A program made the translations under genes and the position numbers. DNA of 38,053 nt. It comes from Gammaproteobacteria bacterium. GTDB lineage: Bacteria; Pseudomonadota; Gammaproteobacteria; GCF-002020875. The notes beneath the pieces were generated by a model that was given only the letters and a program-made list of their open reading frames with translations, was not told the DNA's origin and ran no database searches. Shown here piece after piece: positions 1-9,836 of this stretch. The stretch's first letter is position 1; each line of letters opens with the position of its first letter. The stretch is taken from NCBI GenBank assembly GCA_013349825.1, contig DUYW01000012.1:1-38053 (forward strand), given 5' to 3'.

Positions 1-125
1 ACCCAGTAAATTGGCTTTTCACTGTTCATACCAATCAATGTATGTAATTTTATACACTATGTCAATAATATGATGACTTTACTTCACTTTCTTTGGCTAA
101 CAGTTAACTATACAGAATTACTAAC

Positions 126-158
126 TATTGAATTATACGGATTCTGTATAATTCAATA
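126..158. repeat. Perfect 13-bp inverted repeat with 7-nt loop
   Basis: TATTGAATTATAC (126-138) is followed after 7 bases by its exact reverse complement GTATAATTCAATA (146-158). A second copy of part of the arm, TATACAGAAT at 109-118, is the exact reverse complement of ATTCTGTATA at 141-150, so two mutually exclusive hairpins can form. The AT-rich stem and absence of a following T-run make a simple terminator unlikely; an operator or an alternative-fold leader for a gene left of the window is possible. Confidence 0.6.
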
Positions 159-358
159 ACTACTGCCCTAGTTTGCGGAAAATCTCTGTATTTCCTCATT
201 TTCATATCAACCATTCTGACCCATTAGACACACCGTGCAACCAAAAAACAACCTGTCCTTTTGTACAGGTATAGCAACAAGTGGCTGGTTGTCATTAATC
301 AAGTGTATTGAGTGTTCTGGAAAATCTACCAATGACCATGTTGTTTCTTAAAATACCC

Positions 359-541
359 CTAATCATGCCGCCATTGTGAGTCGATATGTTGGCTTCTTTC
401 TGCAAGCCACTGCTCAATCTGCCTTCTATCTTGACCTGGTTGTGCGGAGGGGAGTTGTTTCAGTGATTTCTGGTATTTTCGGTACAATTTTCCTGTTTGG
501 AGTGGTTAAAAGAGCCTTGTGACCTGCTGTTCGCTGCTCAT
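359..541 (-). pseudogene. Possible small ORF with one internal stop
   Basis: On the minus strand an ATG at 541 opens a 61-codon frame ending with TAG at 359-361. It is broken by a TAA at 506-508 (codon 12). The part after the stop is hydrophilic, rich in Q, R, K and two Trp, and reads like a natural protein tail (for example QIEQWLAERSQHIDSQWR). A shorter reading from a TTG after the internal stop is also possible. There is no clear ribosome binding site. I do not recognise the product, and chance is a live alternative. Confidence 0.2.
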
Positions 542-691
542 GTTATAGATGGTCTGGTCGTGTTGGGCCAACAGTAGACCTCTTCCTCTGTTACTGAGAT
601 TACCAAGCCTGTTTGGGATGATATTTGCGATTGTAGCAGCAAGTTCGAACAAATTCTTAGGGTAGAGCCTTCTTTGCCATGACGTTGTTGG

Positions 692-2872
692 CTAAGCCGG
701 TTCCAGCTTGGCGTAGCTGGCAACCAGCCATTTGGTGCCTGCCTCTGGGAAGTGGATCTGAATACGGGCCTGTGGGCCGCTTCCTTCCAGCATCAATACC
801 GTCCCTTCACCAAATTTGGTGTGACGTACCTGTTGGCCCGGATGCAGTCCGGTACCAGAATCTTCAACAATGCGTGAACGGCTGTTTTGGGTGTAGCTGG
901 AGGAGTAGCTACTGACGGGGCGGGAGATGGTGGAGCGAATCCGCACCTCCTGCAGCAGTTCATTGGGGATCTCTTTGATAAAGCGAGAGACCCGTGGATA
1001 GCTCTCTTTTCCGTAGAGTCTGCGACTTTCTGCGTGGGTCATGGTCAACTTCTGTCTGGCGCGGGTGATGCCGACATAACAGAGGCGACGCTCCTCCTCC
1101 AGACTGTCGGGATCTTCTGCCGATCGGCTATGGGGGAATAGCCCCTCCTCCATGCCGCTCAGGAAGACTTGCGGAAACTCCAGCCCTTTGGCGCTGTGCA
1201 GCGTCATCAACTGTACGCAATCCTCCCACTCATCTCCTTGGGTATCACCTGCCTCCAGTGCGGCCTGGGCGAGAAATTCATCCAGTATATTGAGTGATCC
1301 ATCTTCCGGGCTGTATTGGCGGGCGGCGGTAACCAACTCCTCAAGATTCTCTACCCGTGCTTGTGCTTTTTCACTCTTCTGGTTTTTATAGTGGTCGAAC
1401 AGGGTGCTTTTATGGATAGCAATATCGACCTGATCACTGAGTACTTTATCGGTTGCCTCTTCACTCATCCGCTCAATCAGTTGCATAAAGTTGATCAGTG
1501 CATTGCGGGCACGGGCGGCAAGTAGTGTCCCTTCGCTCTGTTCTGTGGCAGCTTGCCAGAGAGAAATACCGGCACCACGGGCATGGCTGCGTACTACCTC
1601 TACGGTTCGGTCCCCGATTCCACGGGTGGGTGTGTTAACAATGCGCTCAAAGGCGGAGTCATCATGACGGTGGGCCATCAAGCGCAGATAGGCAAGGGCA
1701 TCCTTGATCTCGGCACGTTCGAAGAAACGCAGTCCACCATAGATGCGATAGGGGATATTGGCACTGAGCAGCGCCTCCTCCAGTACTCGCGACTGTGCAT
1801 TGGAACGGTAGAGAATAGCGTTTTCATCTCTTTTACCCCCTTTATCAACCCAAAATTGGATCTGTTCGGCGATAAAACGCGCTTCGTCGAGATCATTGAA
1901 GGCGGCATAAAGCTGAATCGGCTCCCCCTCATGATCCTCGGTCCATAGCTCTTTACCTAACCTGCCAGGATTATTTTCAATGAGTGCATTGGCGGCATTG
2001 AGGATATTTCCAGTGGAGCGGTAGTTCTGTTCGAGTCGAAAGGTCTTGGTGTTTTCGAAGTCTTTATCAAAATTGATAATGTTCTCAATCTTTGCATTAC
2101 GCCACCCATACACTGCTTGGTCGTCGTCACCGACTATGAAAATATTACCCTGTTCACCGCTCAAAAGTCGCAGCCAGGCGTATTGGATGGTGTTGGTATC
2201 CTGAAACTCATCGACCAATACATGGCTGAAGCGATTTCGATAGTGGGTGAGCAGATCCGGGTTGTTGAGCCACATTTCGTGGGCACGTAGCAGTAGCTCC
2301 GCAAAGTCCACCAGTCCACCCCGTTGGCAGGCCACCTCGTAGGCCATGTAGACCTGTATCATCTGCGTTAACCAGTGGTCATGACCCGGATCGATATGAG
2401 CGGCACGAACCCCTTTGTCTTTCTGTTCACTGATAAACCACTGTGCCTGTTTGGGGGGCCAACGCTCTTCATCGAGATTCATCTCCTTGATCAGGCGGCG
2501 TACCAATCGTAGTTGATCCTCGCTATCGAGAATCTGAAAATTCTGTGGCAGATTGGCCTCTTGCCAGTGGTTACGTAGCAGACGGTGGGCCAGCCCGTGA
2601 AAGGTGCCGACCCAGAGGTTACCGGAGGGCATCTGTAGCAGGGTTTCAATGCGCCCCTTCATCTCCTTTGCCGCCTTGTTGGTAAAGGTGACGGCGAGGA
2701 TTGACCAGGGTGAAACCTGTTCTGCCTCAATCAGCCAGGCGATACGGTGTACCAGCACACGGGTTTTACCACTACCGGCACCGGCCAGTATCAGGGTGTT
2801 TTTGGATTCGGTGGTGACCGCCTGACGTTGTGCCTCGTTGAGCGGTTCAATAATTTCAGTAATATCTTCCAT
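692..2872 (-). CDS. uvrD: DNA helicase II UvrD
   Basis: A superfamily 1 ATP-dependent 3'-5' DNA helicase that removes the incised oligonucleotide in nucleotide excision repair and the nicked strand in mismatch repair. The 726 residues match the usual length (E. coli about 720). Visible motifs: Walker A GAGSGKT near residue 31, TFTNKAA (motif Ia), DEFQDTN (motif II), GDDDQAVYGWR (motif III), YRSTGNI (motif IV), TLHSAKGLEF (motif V) and VGITRAR (motif VI). The C-terminal tail carries the Tudor-like segment typical of UvrD/PcrA (HTKFGEGTVL). The gene starts 11 bases after the comF stop, so the two are probably cotranscribed. UvrD is preferred over Rep because of the C-terminal Tudor-like segment and N-terminal sequence. 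Confidence 0.97.
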   Translation of the reverse strand: MEDITEIIEPLNEAQRQAVTTESKNTLILAGAGSGKTRVLVHRIAWLIEAEQVSPWSILAVTFTNKAAKEMKGRIETLLQMPSGNLWVGTFHGLAHRLLRNHWQEANLPQNFQILDSEDQLRLVRRLIKEMNLDEERWPPKQAQWFISEQKDKGVRAAHIDPGHDHWLTQMIQVYMAYEVACQRGGLVDFAELLLRAHEMWLNNPDLLTHYRNRFSHVLVDEFQDTNTIQYAWLRLLSGEQGNIFIVGDDDQAVYGWRNAKIENIINFDKDFENTKTFRLEQNYRSTGNILNAANALIENNPGRLGKELWTEDHEGEPIQLYAAFNDLDEARFIAEQIQFWVDKGGKRDENAILYRSNAQSRVLEEALLSANIPYRIYGGLRFFERAEIKDALAYLRLMAHRHDDSAFERIVNTPTRGIGDRTVEVVRSHARGAGISLWQAATEQSEGTLLAARARNALINFMQLIERMSEEATDKVLSDQVDIAIHKSTLFDHYKNQKSEKAQARVENLEELVTAARQYSPEDGSLNILDEFLAQAALEAGDTQGDEWEDCVQLMTLHSAKGLEFPQVFLSGMEEGLFPHSRSAEDPDSLEEERRLCYVGITRARQKLTMTHAESRRLYGKESYPRVSRFIKEIPNELLQEVRIRSTISRPVSSYSSSYTQNSRSRIVEDSGTGLHPGQQVRHTKFGEGTVLMLEGSGPQARIQIHFPEAGTKWLVASYAKLEPA

Positions 2873-2883
2873 GGATTGCCATT

Positions 2884-3561
2884 CTACTGGTGGGGCGGGG
2901 TGTATGCGAGTGCCCAGAGCTGAATCTTGCGGACACCGGCCTGTTTCAGGGCCTTTGTGACCGCCTCCATGGTACTACCGGTGGTGACTACGTCATCAAA
3001 CAGTGCGATATGAGCCCCTTTGAGGGGTTGGGTTACAGTGAATGCATGGTTGAGATTCTCTCTTCTTGCCTGGGCGTCCAGTCCGTGTTGGTCCGGGGTA
3101 AAGCGGACTCTGCGGCAGCCGTGGCGGTTGATCGGGATGCCGAGTGTCTTGGCGGGTATGCGAATCATCTCCAGTGCCTGGTTGAAACCGCGCTGTCGTA
3201 GCCGCTTGGGGTGGAGGGGGATTGGGAGAATTTGGTCCGGCAGTTCAAAGGGTTGCTGCTGTAGCCGCTGTTGTAGTTGTTGCTGGATCAGCAGCCCAAA
3301 GAGCCGGGAGAGGTGGAGTTTATGGTTAAATTTGAGTTGATGGATCAGTGGTGCCAGTGGCTCCCGATACTGGAAAGGGACAAAAATCTCGTCCCAACGA
3401 TCTCTCTGCTTTAGCTCAAGTGGGACATGAGGCTGTATCGGTAGCTTGGGTCTACAGCGGTTGCAGAGAGGTATCGGGCCATGCGTTACAGGTTTCTGGC
3501 AGATTGCGCAGGGGCCGGTGGGCAGTAGTTGTTGAAGTCGTTGGTATACTTTTTTCAGCAC
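2884..3561 (-). CDS. comF: ComF family phosphoribosyltransferase-like protein
   Basis: This 225-residue protein has the ComF/GntX layout: an N-terminal zinc-finger with two CxxC pairs (CAIC at about 17-20, CNRC at about 33-36) followed by a type I phosphoribosyltransferase fold with the PRPP-binding motif DDVVTTGST near residue 190. ComF proteins are linked to DNA uptake and, in enterics, to use of DNA as nutrient; the enzymatic substrate is not settled. It lies directly upstream of uvrD and is divergent from bioB, with 61 bases between the starts; ComF/BioB divergence is a familiar gammaproteobacterial arrangement. Confidence 0.9.
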   Translation of the reverse strand: MLKKVYQRLQQLLPTGPCAICQKPVTHGPIPLCNRCRPKLPIQPHVPLELKQRDRWDEIFVPFQYREPLAPLIHQLKFNHKLHLSRLFGLLIQQQLQQRLQQQPFELPDQILPIPLHPKRLRQRGFNQALEMIRIPAKTLGIPINRHGCRRVRFTPDQHGLDAQARRENLNHAFTVTQPLKGAHIALFDDVVTTGSTMEAVTKALKQAGVRKIQLWALAYTPPHQ

Positions 3562-3622
3562 GATTGGTTGACAGTGTTTCAGAGCAGGGTACGATCATCG
3601 ACATTCTATAGGAGTAGACCGA

Positions 3623-4606
3623 TTGAAGACCCCTGAAATTCGAAATAACTGGCAGCTGGAGGAGGTGGAGGCACTGTTTGACCTCCCTTTTAATGACTTG
3701 CTGTTTCAGGCACAGACTATCCACCGCATGACCTTTGACCCCAACAAGGTGCAGGTGAGTACCTTGATGAGTATCAAAACCGGTGGCTGTTCGGAGGATT
3801 GTAGCTACTGTTCGCAGAGCGCACGCAACAATACCGAATTGGAGCGTGAAAAGCTGGCAGAGGTGAATGAAGTGCTGGAGGCTGCGCGTGAGGCGAAGCG
3901 TTCCGGCTCTTCCCGTTTCTGTATGGGGGCAGCATGGCGTAACCCGAAAAGTAAGGATATGGAGCGTTTACTGACCATGGTCAGTGGGGTCAAGGCGTTG
4001 GGGATGGAGACCTGCATGACCCTGGGGATGTTGACGGACCATCAGGCGCAGAAGCTGAAAAAGGCGGGGCTCGATTACTATAACCATAATCTCGACACCT
4101 CCGAGGCCTACTATGGTGAGGTGATCACCACCCGTACCTATCAACAGCGTCTGGATACGCTGGAGCATGTACGTGATGCCGGACTGAATGTCTGTAGTGG
4201 CGGTATTGTCGGAATGGGAGAGTCGCGTCAGGACCGTGCCGCTCTATTGGCGACACTGGCCAATCTACCGAAGCAGCCGGATAGTGTGCCCATTAATCGA
4301 CTGGTGAAGGTGGCAGGCACCCCGCTGGATGAGATGGAGAGTCTGGAGGCGTTAGAACCGTTGGAGTTTGTACGCACGATTGCTGTGGCGCGAATTTTGA
4401 TGCCAGTTTCGTGGGTACGATTATCGGCAGGACGAGAATCGATGCGTGAAGAGCTGCAAGCACTCTGTTTTGCCGCGGGGGCGAACTCAATGTTTTCGGG
4501 TGAACAGTTGTTGACTACACCGAATGCGGGTGAGGAGAGTGATGCCTCTCTGTTTGCCAAGTTGGGGTTGGAAGCCTTGGCTGGAGAGGAGGTTGTGTTG
4601 GGATAG
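3623..4606 (+). CDS. bioB: Biotin synthase BioB
   Basis: A radical SAM enzyme that inserts sulfur into dethiobiotin, the last step of biotin synthesis. The 327 residues carry the radical SAM motif CSEDCSYC (Cys56, Cys60, Cys63) for the [4Fe-4S] cluster, and the conserved cysteines of the sacrificial [2Fe-2S] cluster in [17 protein letters not shown] and LNVCSGG, with the conserved Arg in RLSAGRES. The start is a TTG placed 8 bases after GGAG (3611-3614). The other biotin genes in the window, bioF-bioH-bioC, lie 3.3 kb downstream on the same strand but are separated by a large kinase gene. Confidence 0.97.
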   Translation: MKTPEIRNNWQLEEVEALFDLPFNDLLFQAQTIHRMTFDPNKVQVSTLMSIKTGGCSEDCSYCSQSARNNTELEREKLAEVNEVLEAAREAKRSGSSRFCMGAAWRNPKSKDMERLLTMVSGVKALGMETCMTLGMLTDHQAQKLKKAGLDYYNHNLDTSEAYYGEVITTRTYQQRLDTLEHVRDAGLNVCSGGIVGMGESRQDRAALLATLANLPKQPDSVPINRLVKVAGTPLDEMESLEALEPLEFVRTIAVARILMPVSWVRLSAGRESMREELQALCFAAGANSMFSGEQLLTTPNAGEESDASLFAKLGLEALAGEEVVLG

Positions 4607-4718
4607 TGTAATGAATGCCTACACTATAAATACCTTTTAAAACTTATGGTAAAGTTAGCACTTAGTTGTATAGCAGTGATTCCCATTAATTTTCGAAGGC
4701 AGTTCTCTTTTTATCGAT

Positions 4719-7700
4719 ATGGCCCCGTTTAATCCAATGGATACTCAGGAAAACAGACGCATTCTTGCGGTTGATGATGAAGAGGGTGTGCTCGCCCACT
4801 ACCGGACAATTTTTACCCCGTCCGACCGCAAGGCTCTGCTTGCACAAGATCAGTTGTATGGTGTGTTGGAGGATGGTTCGGAGACAGAGCCGAATCTGGG
4901 CGCTGAGCAGCCTACCTATCTGCTGGACTGTTTTTCACAAGGTATGGATGCGGTTGCAGCAGTCGAAGCCTCATTGAAGGATCAGCAGCCGTATGCGGTA
5001 GCACTGATTGATATGCGCATGCAGCCGGGGATCGATGGGCTGGAGACGGCACAAAGAATCAGGCTTCTGGACAGCGAGGTGAATATTATTTTCATCACCG
5101 CCTACAGTGACTATACGACCGATAAAATATTCCACCAGATCAGTGGTTCGGTACTCTGGTTTCGTAAACCCTTTCATACTGGAGAGATTGTTCAGGCCGT
5201 CCGTAATAGCTGTGATCAATGGCATCAGGCGTATGAGTTAGAACAGTTACGACAAGATCTGGCCTATCGGGTTGATCTGCAAACCGAGCGTTTGCAGTCA
5301 AAAGTAAAGTCACTTTCAATTCTGCAGAGAAACAGTCTCAAACGTGAGCTGAAAATGGGGGAGATGAAGCGGCAGATCTATAGCTTGAAGGCATTTCAGG
5401 ATTTGCGACTGCTTCTTTCAAGTAATCCGCTACCGGAGCCGGACGCTTCCAATACAGAGTTCAGGCCAGTTGAGTTGTTGCTGGTTGATGATACAAGTTC
5501 AGCACACTCAACCTATCTGCCACAGTTGACCGCTATCGGGTTTCAGGTGATGGTTGCAGGCTCTTTTGATGAAGCCTTTAAGCTTGCAACGCGCTCCTCG
5601 ACTGAAGTAGTTTTGATTGGTATCTGTCTATCCGGTGACTGTGGTAAGCAGCTGATCACGCAATTGCGTGATGATTCTCATACTCTGTATACATTACCCC
5701 TGTTGCTTACCAACAGATGTGATGAGATGGTGGCGGTAGAGGCTGGAGCAGCCTATTGCATCAATAAAGGGCACCCCGCTTTTCTGAATCAGATGGAGTT
5801 GGTGCGTGACTATGTTCAGAAAAACAGATCGCTTCAGTCCGCTTATATTCCTGAGAACAACTTCTCTGAAAATCGGCGTGTGTTACTGGTGGATGATGAA
5901 CCACAAGATTTGGATCTACTTCAAAATTGCCTGAGAAGTGAGGGAGACCCCAGTGGTATGGTTCCACTTGAGGAGTTCGTTGATAAGACAAGTAGGCACC
6001 ATAAGGTGGAAGAGTCGCTGCAACAGAGAGCATTTTTACCTTTTGAGATAACAGTACTGAATCAGGGGCTGGATGCTGTTGCTGCGGTACGTGAAGCACA
6101 GTTTGTAGAGCGCCCATTCGCAGTGGCAGTAATTGATACGCAGATGTCACCGGGGATTGATGGCTTGGAGACGGCGCGGCAAATCCGCCAAATTTCTCCA
6201 CAAATTGATATTGTGATGTTGAAGGTTGATAGTGACTATTCACTCAATCAGATTCGGCAGGTTTTGGGTGGTAATTTTTCTCTGCTAGAAAAGCCTCTTA
6301 AAAAGAATGAGATACAACAGCTGGTGGTAGAGGGGTGTGCAAAATGGGCAATCGCCCACGAGGTCAATACCTCGAATCAGGCGCTGTTGAATCTGGCTGA
6401 GGACCTGGAACAGGAGAACATTCTTCGTAGAGAGGTGGAAGAGCAACTTCTGCAGGCGAGTCATGCCAAAGATGATTTCCTCTCTAATATGAGTCATGAG
6501 CTGCGTACGCCACTGACCTCAATCATTGCCAACAGTGAATTTCTGGCAGAAGAGCTGGTTGATCCGGGTCAGGAGCAGCAGCAGATTATCAAATGCATTG
6601 AAGTGGCGGGCCGAAATCAGCTGGCTCTGGTCAATGATATTCTCGACCTCTCCAAGATTGAGTCAGGAAAATTTACCATTGATAAGACGCTGTATGATCT
6701 CTCTTCTCTATTAGAAGATCTTGAGCATATCTTTTTGATTCGTGCAAAAACGTTGGGCTCTGAACTCACCATTGAGCAGCGAAATAGTGAGCATTTTCAG
6801 TTGATTGGAGACCCACAACGGATTACACAGATCTTGATCAACCTGCTGGGCAATGCGATCAAATTTACACAGAAAGGGGTCATAAGCCTGACAACGGAGG
6901 TTCGTGATCAGTGGTTGTGTTTTATCGTTAAAGACAATGGTATCGGGATGTCTCCTGAGGCGACGCAAAAGCTCTTCAAAAAATTTGAGCAGGCAGATGG
7001 GTCTATTTCACGCCGTTTTGGAGGCAGTGGACTTGGGCTATTCATCTCACTAAATTTGTCTGAAATGATGGGGGGGCACATTGAGGTGGAGAGTGAAAAG
7101 GGTGTCGGTTCGACCTTTACCTTGACCTTGCCATACAGGCCCAGTGAAGAGCCTATACCGGAACACAGTACCGGATCCTCCGACCGACAACACTTCTCTG
7201 GGACAGTATTACTGGCAGAAGACACACCGGATATACAACAAGTGATTATCAGGATGCTTGAGAAAAGAGGCGTTACTGTGACGGCGGCCAATAATGGTCA
7301 GGAAGTTTTGGACCAGGCTCTTGTCACACCATTCGACCTGATTTTGATGGATATGCAGATGCCGGTGATGGGTGGAGTAGAGGCAACAGAGATGTTGCGA
7401 AGTCTTGGCTGTGATACGCCGGTGGTGGCCTTGACGGCTAATGTAATGAAGAGGCATCGGGACCTGTTTGAGCAGGCAGGAGCTAATGACTTCCTCAACA
7501 AACCGATTCATCAACAGGAGTTGAATCGGGTTCTGCAACACTATCTCAAGCCTGATGATCAATCAGAACAAGCGGTGGAGGATGATGAGCCACTGATCTC
7601 TGACGAGCTGCGTATCCTTTTTATTGAACGGGTTATAGAGCAGAGGAAGGTATTACCTATATTGTTAAGAGAGCAAAACTGGCCGGAGATCCGGTTGGTT

Positions 7701-7853
7701 GCCCATAACATGAAGGGAAGTTGTGATATCTATGGTTACTCAGAGATCGCTGATACAGGAAAAAACATCTCTGATGAGATTGATGCAGGCTCCTATGATG
7801 TGGTCGTACCACTGGTGAGTCAGCTTATTGAACAATTGGGTGGGGTTGAGTAA
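4719..7853 (+). CDS. Soluble hybrid histidine kinase with four REC domains and Hpt
   Basis: A 1044-residue cytosolic phosphorelay protein without membrane segments. Order: REC1 (about 12-168, acceptor Asp98, with an insertion of about 40 residues), coiled coil (about 170-225), REC2 (about 250-368, degenerate: no Asp at the acceptor position), REC3 (about 386-545, Asp473), coiled coil, HisKA with His593 in SHELRTP, HATPase_c with N box NAIKFT near 712 and GGSGLGL, REC4 with Asp878 in LILMDMQMP, and a C-terminal Hpt with His996 in AHNMKGSC. REC1 and REC3 share the insertion and the strings AVAAV and PGIDGLETA, so they look like an internal duplication; REC3 has lost the usual Thr before its switch loop. 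The protein could sense its input through the N-terminal receivers. It sits between bioB and bioF with no visible link to biotin. An alternative ATG lies at 4737. Confidence 0.9.
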   Translation: MAPFNPMDTQENRRILAVDDEEGVLAHYRTIFTPSDRKALLAQDQLYGVLEDGSETEPNLGAEQPTYLLDCFSQGMDAVAAVEASLKDQQPYAVALIDMRMQPGIDGLETAQRIRLLDSEVNIIFITAYSDYTTDKIFHQISGSVLWFRKPFHTGEIVQAVRNSCDQWHQAYELEQLRQDLAYRVDLQTERLQSKVKSLSILQRNSLKRELKMGEMKRQIYSLKAFQDLRLLLSSNPLPEPDASNTEFRPVELLLVDDTSSAHSTYLPQLTAIGFQVMVAGSFDEAFKLATRSSTEVVLIGICLSGDCGKQLITQLRDDSHTLYTLPLLLTNRCDEMVAVEAGAAYCINKGHPAFLNQMELVRDYVQKNRSLQSAYIPENNFSENRRVLLVDDEPQDLDLLQNCLRSEGDPSGMVPLEEFVDKTSRHHKVEESLQQRAFLPFEITVLNQGLDAVAAVREAQFVERPFAVAVIDTQMSPGIDGLETARQIRQISPQIDIVMLKVDSDYSLNQIRQVLGGNFSLLEKPLKKNEIQQLVVEGCAKWAIAHEVNTSNQALLNLAEDLEQENILRREVEEQLLQASHAKDDFLSNMSHELRTPLTSIIANSEFLAEELVDPGQEQQQIIKCIEVAGRNQLALVNDILDLSKIESGKFTIDKTLYDLSSLLEDLEHIFLIRAKTLGSELTIEQRNSEHFQLIGDPQRITQILINLLGNAIKFTQKGVISLTTEVRDQWLCFIVKDNGIGMSPEATQKLFKKFEQADGSISRRFGGSGLGLFISLNLSEMMGGHIEVESEKGVGSTFTLTLPYRPSEEPIPEHSTGSSDRQHFSGTVLLAEDTPDIQQVIIRMLEKRGVTVTAANNGQEVLDQALVTPFDLILMDMQMPVMGGVEATEMLRSLGCDTPVVALTANVMKRHRDLFEQAGANDFLNKPIHQQELNRVLQHYLKPDDQSEQAVEDDEPLISDELRILFIERVIEQRKVLPILLREQNWPEIRLVAHNMKGSCDIYGYSEIADTGKNISDEIDAGSYDVVVPLVSQLIEQLGGVE

Positions 7854-7962
7854 GGGTGACAAGGTCAGAAGCGAATGGCTGCAGCTGGGTGTGAGTCACT
7901 GTTGCGTTGGAGCAGAGTCTTGATAATACCCGCTCTCCCGGTCTGACTATCTAAAAGAGCAC

Positions 7963-9111
7963 ATGAGTCTGGATTTTCAACTACAGCAACAGCTGGATGT
8001 GCGTAAAGTACAATCGCTCTACCGGATGCGTCGTACAGCCTCTTCACCGCAGGGGGTGGAGCTTGAGGTCGATGGTCAGCACTATCTATCCTTCAGCAGT
8101 AACGACTATCTGGGGCTTGCCAACCATCCACAAATTATCGAGGCCTTTCAGCAGGGGTTATCCCGCTGGGGAACCGGGAGTGGTGCAGCCCATCTGGTGA
8201 CCGGACATAGTGCTGCGCACCATGCTCTGGAAGAAGAGCTGGCCGATTTTCTCGGCTATCCGCGTGTGTTGCTCTTCTCTTCCGGTTATCAGGCCAATCT
8301 TGGAGTTCATCAGGCGTTATTGGGGCGCAAGGATAGTACCCTTCATGATCGTCTGAACCATGCTTCACTGCTGGATGGAGCCAAACTCTCAGGGGCAAAA
8401 TTGCTGCGTTATGGTCATACCGATGTCAATGCGCTGGAGCGGCGGCTATCTGAAGTCAGCAGTGGACGTATACTGGTGGTGACTGATGGAGTTTTCAGTA
8501 TGGATGGAGATATCGCTCCGTTATCAGCAATTGCAAACGAGTGTCGCTGTGGTGGTGCGACCCTGATGGTGGATGATGCGCATGGGGTGGGCATAGAGGG
8601 CGCAGAGGGCAGGGGTACGGTCTCCGGATTTGGGTTAAGCCCTCTGGAAGTTCCTGTTTTGATGGGGACGCTGGGGAAGGCGTTCGGGGTTTCCGGTGCC
8701 TTTGTTGCCGGCAGTGAGGCGCTGATTGAAACCTTGATTCAGCAGGCCCGAACCTATATCTATACCACGGCAACCCCACCGGCACAGGCAGAGGCAACGC
8801 GAAAGGCGCTGCAGTTGGTGAGGGAAGGTGAAGATCGGCGTCAACATCTACAGCAGTTGATTGCCCGCTTCCGTAGCGGAGCTACAGCACTGGGGCTGAA
8901 TTTGATGCACTCTGTGACACCAATTCAGCCCCTGTTGGTGGGTGATTCTGCGGCAGCCCTGCAGCGCTCCAGACAGCTACAGAAGAGCGGCATTCTGGTG
9001 GCCCCGATGCGCCCGCCTACGGTACCCGAAGGGGGGGCGCGACTGCGCATTACCCTCTCTGCCAACCATACATTTGAACAGGTGGATCGTCTGTTGGAGG
9101 CACTTCAGTGA
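7963..9111 (+). CDS. bioF: 8-amino-7-oxononanoate synthase BioF
   Basis: A PLP-dependent enzyme that condenses pimeloyl-ACP (or -CoA) with alanine to give 8-amino-7-oxononanoate. The 382 residues match the family length (E. coli 384). The PLP lysine is Lys239 in GTLGKAFG; the N-terminal SSNDYLGL and the DDAHGVG segment are characteristic. The stop overlaps the GTG start of bioH by four bases (GTGA at 9108-9111), so translation is probably coupled. Confidence 0.97.
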   Translation: MSLDFQLQQQLDVRKVQSLYRMRRTASSPQGVELEVDGQHYLSFSSNDYLGLANHPQIIEAFQQGLSRWGTGSGAAHLVTGHSAAHHALEEELADFLGYPRVLLFSSGYQANLGVHQALLGRKDSTLHDRLNHASLLDGAKLSGAKLLRYGHTDVNALERRLSEVSSGRILVVTDGVFSMDGDIAPLSAIANECRCGGATLMVDDAHGVGIEGAEGRGTVSGFGLSPLEVPVLMGTLGKAFGVSGAFVAGSEALIETLIQQARTYIYTTATPPAQAEATRKALQLVREGEDRRQHLQQLIARFRSGATALGLNLMHSVTPIQPLLVGDSAAALQRSRQLQKSGILVAPMRPPTVPEGGARLRITLSANHTFEQVDRLLEALQ

Positions 9112-9836
9112 AGCCGAAACTTGTACTGATTCATGGCTGGGGATTCAACGGAGCCGTCTGGAATTCACTATTGCCGCAATTAAAGCAGCTATTTGAGGTG
9201 ATTGTCGTTGATCTTGCAGGATATCGCAGCCAGCCTCTGCTGGATGAAATGACACTTGAGGCAATGGCTGTTGACGTTGCAGCCAGAGTGCCGGAGTCGG
9301 CAATCTGGCTGGGTTGGTCTCTGGGGGGGCAGGTGGCACTACAGGCGGCATTGAAACAGCTTGGCCAAATCAACAAGCTGATTCTGGTGGGGGCAACCCC
9401 CCGTTTTGTGCAGGGTGCAGGGTGGAGAGCAGCGGTTAAGCAGAAGATATTGGATGACTTTGGTGAGGCGCTGATCCGCTCGCGTGAGACCACCTTGGGT
9501 CATTTTCTGACCCTGCAGATGTTGGGGGTACAGGATGCAAAACCATTGTTGCAAGAACTCAAAATCTCATTGGCACAATCCCCGCAAGCTGGCACCCTGG
9601 AGGCGGGACTGGAGATTCTCAATCACAGTGATTTTCGCCAGCAGCTGAGCCAGATTGAGCAGCCAACACACTGGATTATGGGCGAGCGCGATCAACTGGT
9701 TCCATACCGTGCAGGAGAAGAGGCCGCTGGTGTTATGCCAAACGGCTCTGTCCGAGTCATTGAAGGGGCGGCACATGCCCCTTTTCTCAGCCACCCACAT
9801 CAATTTTTGGATGAGGTGTTCAGCTTTGGAGGATAA
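9108..9836 (+). CDS. bioH: Pimeloyl-ACP methyl ester carboxylesterase BioH
   Basis: An alpha/beta hydrolase that removes the methyl group from pimeloyl-ACP methyl ester, ending the masked fatty-acid cycle started by BioC. At 242 residues it is close to E. coli BioH (256). The oxyanion-hole motif HGWGFN is at the N-terminus; the triad is Ser71 in GWSLGG, Asp195 in GERDQ and His223 in AAHAPF. It starts with GTG overlapping the bioF stop, and its 3' end overlaps the start of bioC by about 26 bases. Placement between bioF and bioC fixes the assignment among many similar hydrolases. Confidence 0.95.
   Translation: MKPKLVLIHGWGFNGAVWNSLLPQLKQLFEVIVVDLAGYRSQPLLDEMTLEAMAVDVAARVPESAIWLGWSLGGQVALQAALKQLGQINKLILVGATPRFVQGAGWRAAVKQKILDDFGEALIRSRETTLGHFLTLQMLGVQDAKPLLQELKISLAQSPQAGTLEAGLEILNHSDFRQQLSQIEQPTHWIMGERDQLVPYRAGEEAAGVMPNGSVRVIEGAAHAPFLSHPHQFLDEVFSFGG

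Larger units (their letters stand above)
1..691. other. Non-coding left flank downstream of uvrD
   Basis: No convincing intact gene is visible in this stretch. It is AT-rich in its first 200 bases and holds the palindrome listed at 126-158. On the minus strand, 359-541 can be read as a 61-codon frame with one internal stop, listed separately. I see no tRNA, no CRISPR-like repeat and no clear uvrD terminator. Short open frames here look like chance frames. Confidence 0.5.

Noticed and set aside
692-3561. Many plus-strand frames opposite uvrD and comF
   Set aside because: They are antisense shadows without starts, domains or continuity.
9655-9810. Longer N-terminus for bioC
   Set aside because: These 52 codons lie inside bioH in another frame and do not resemble BioC.
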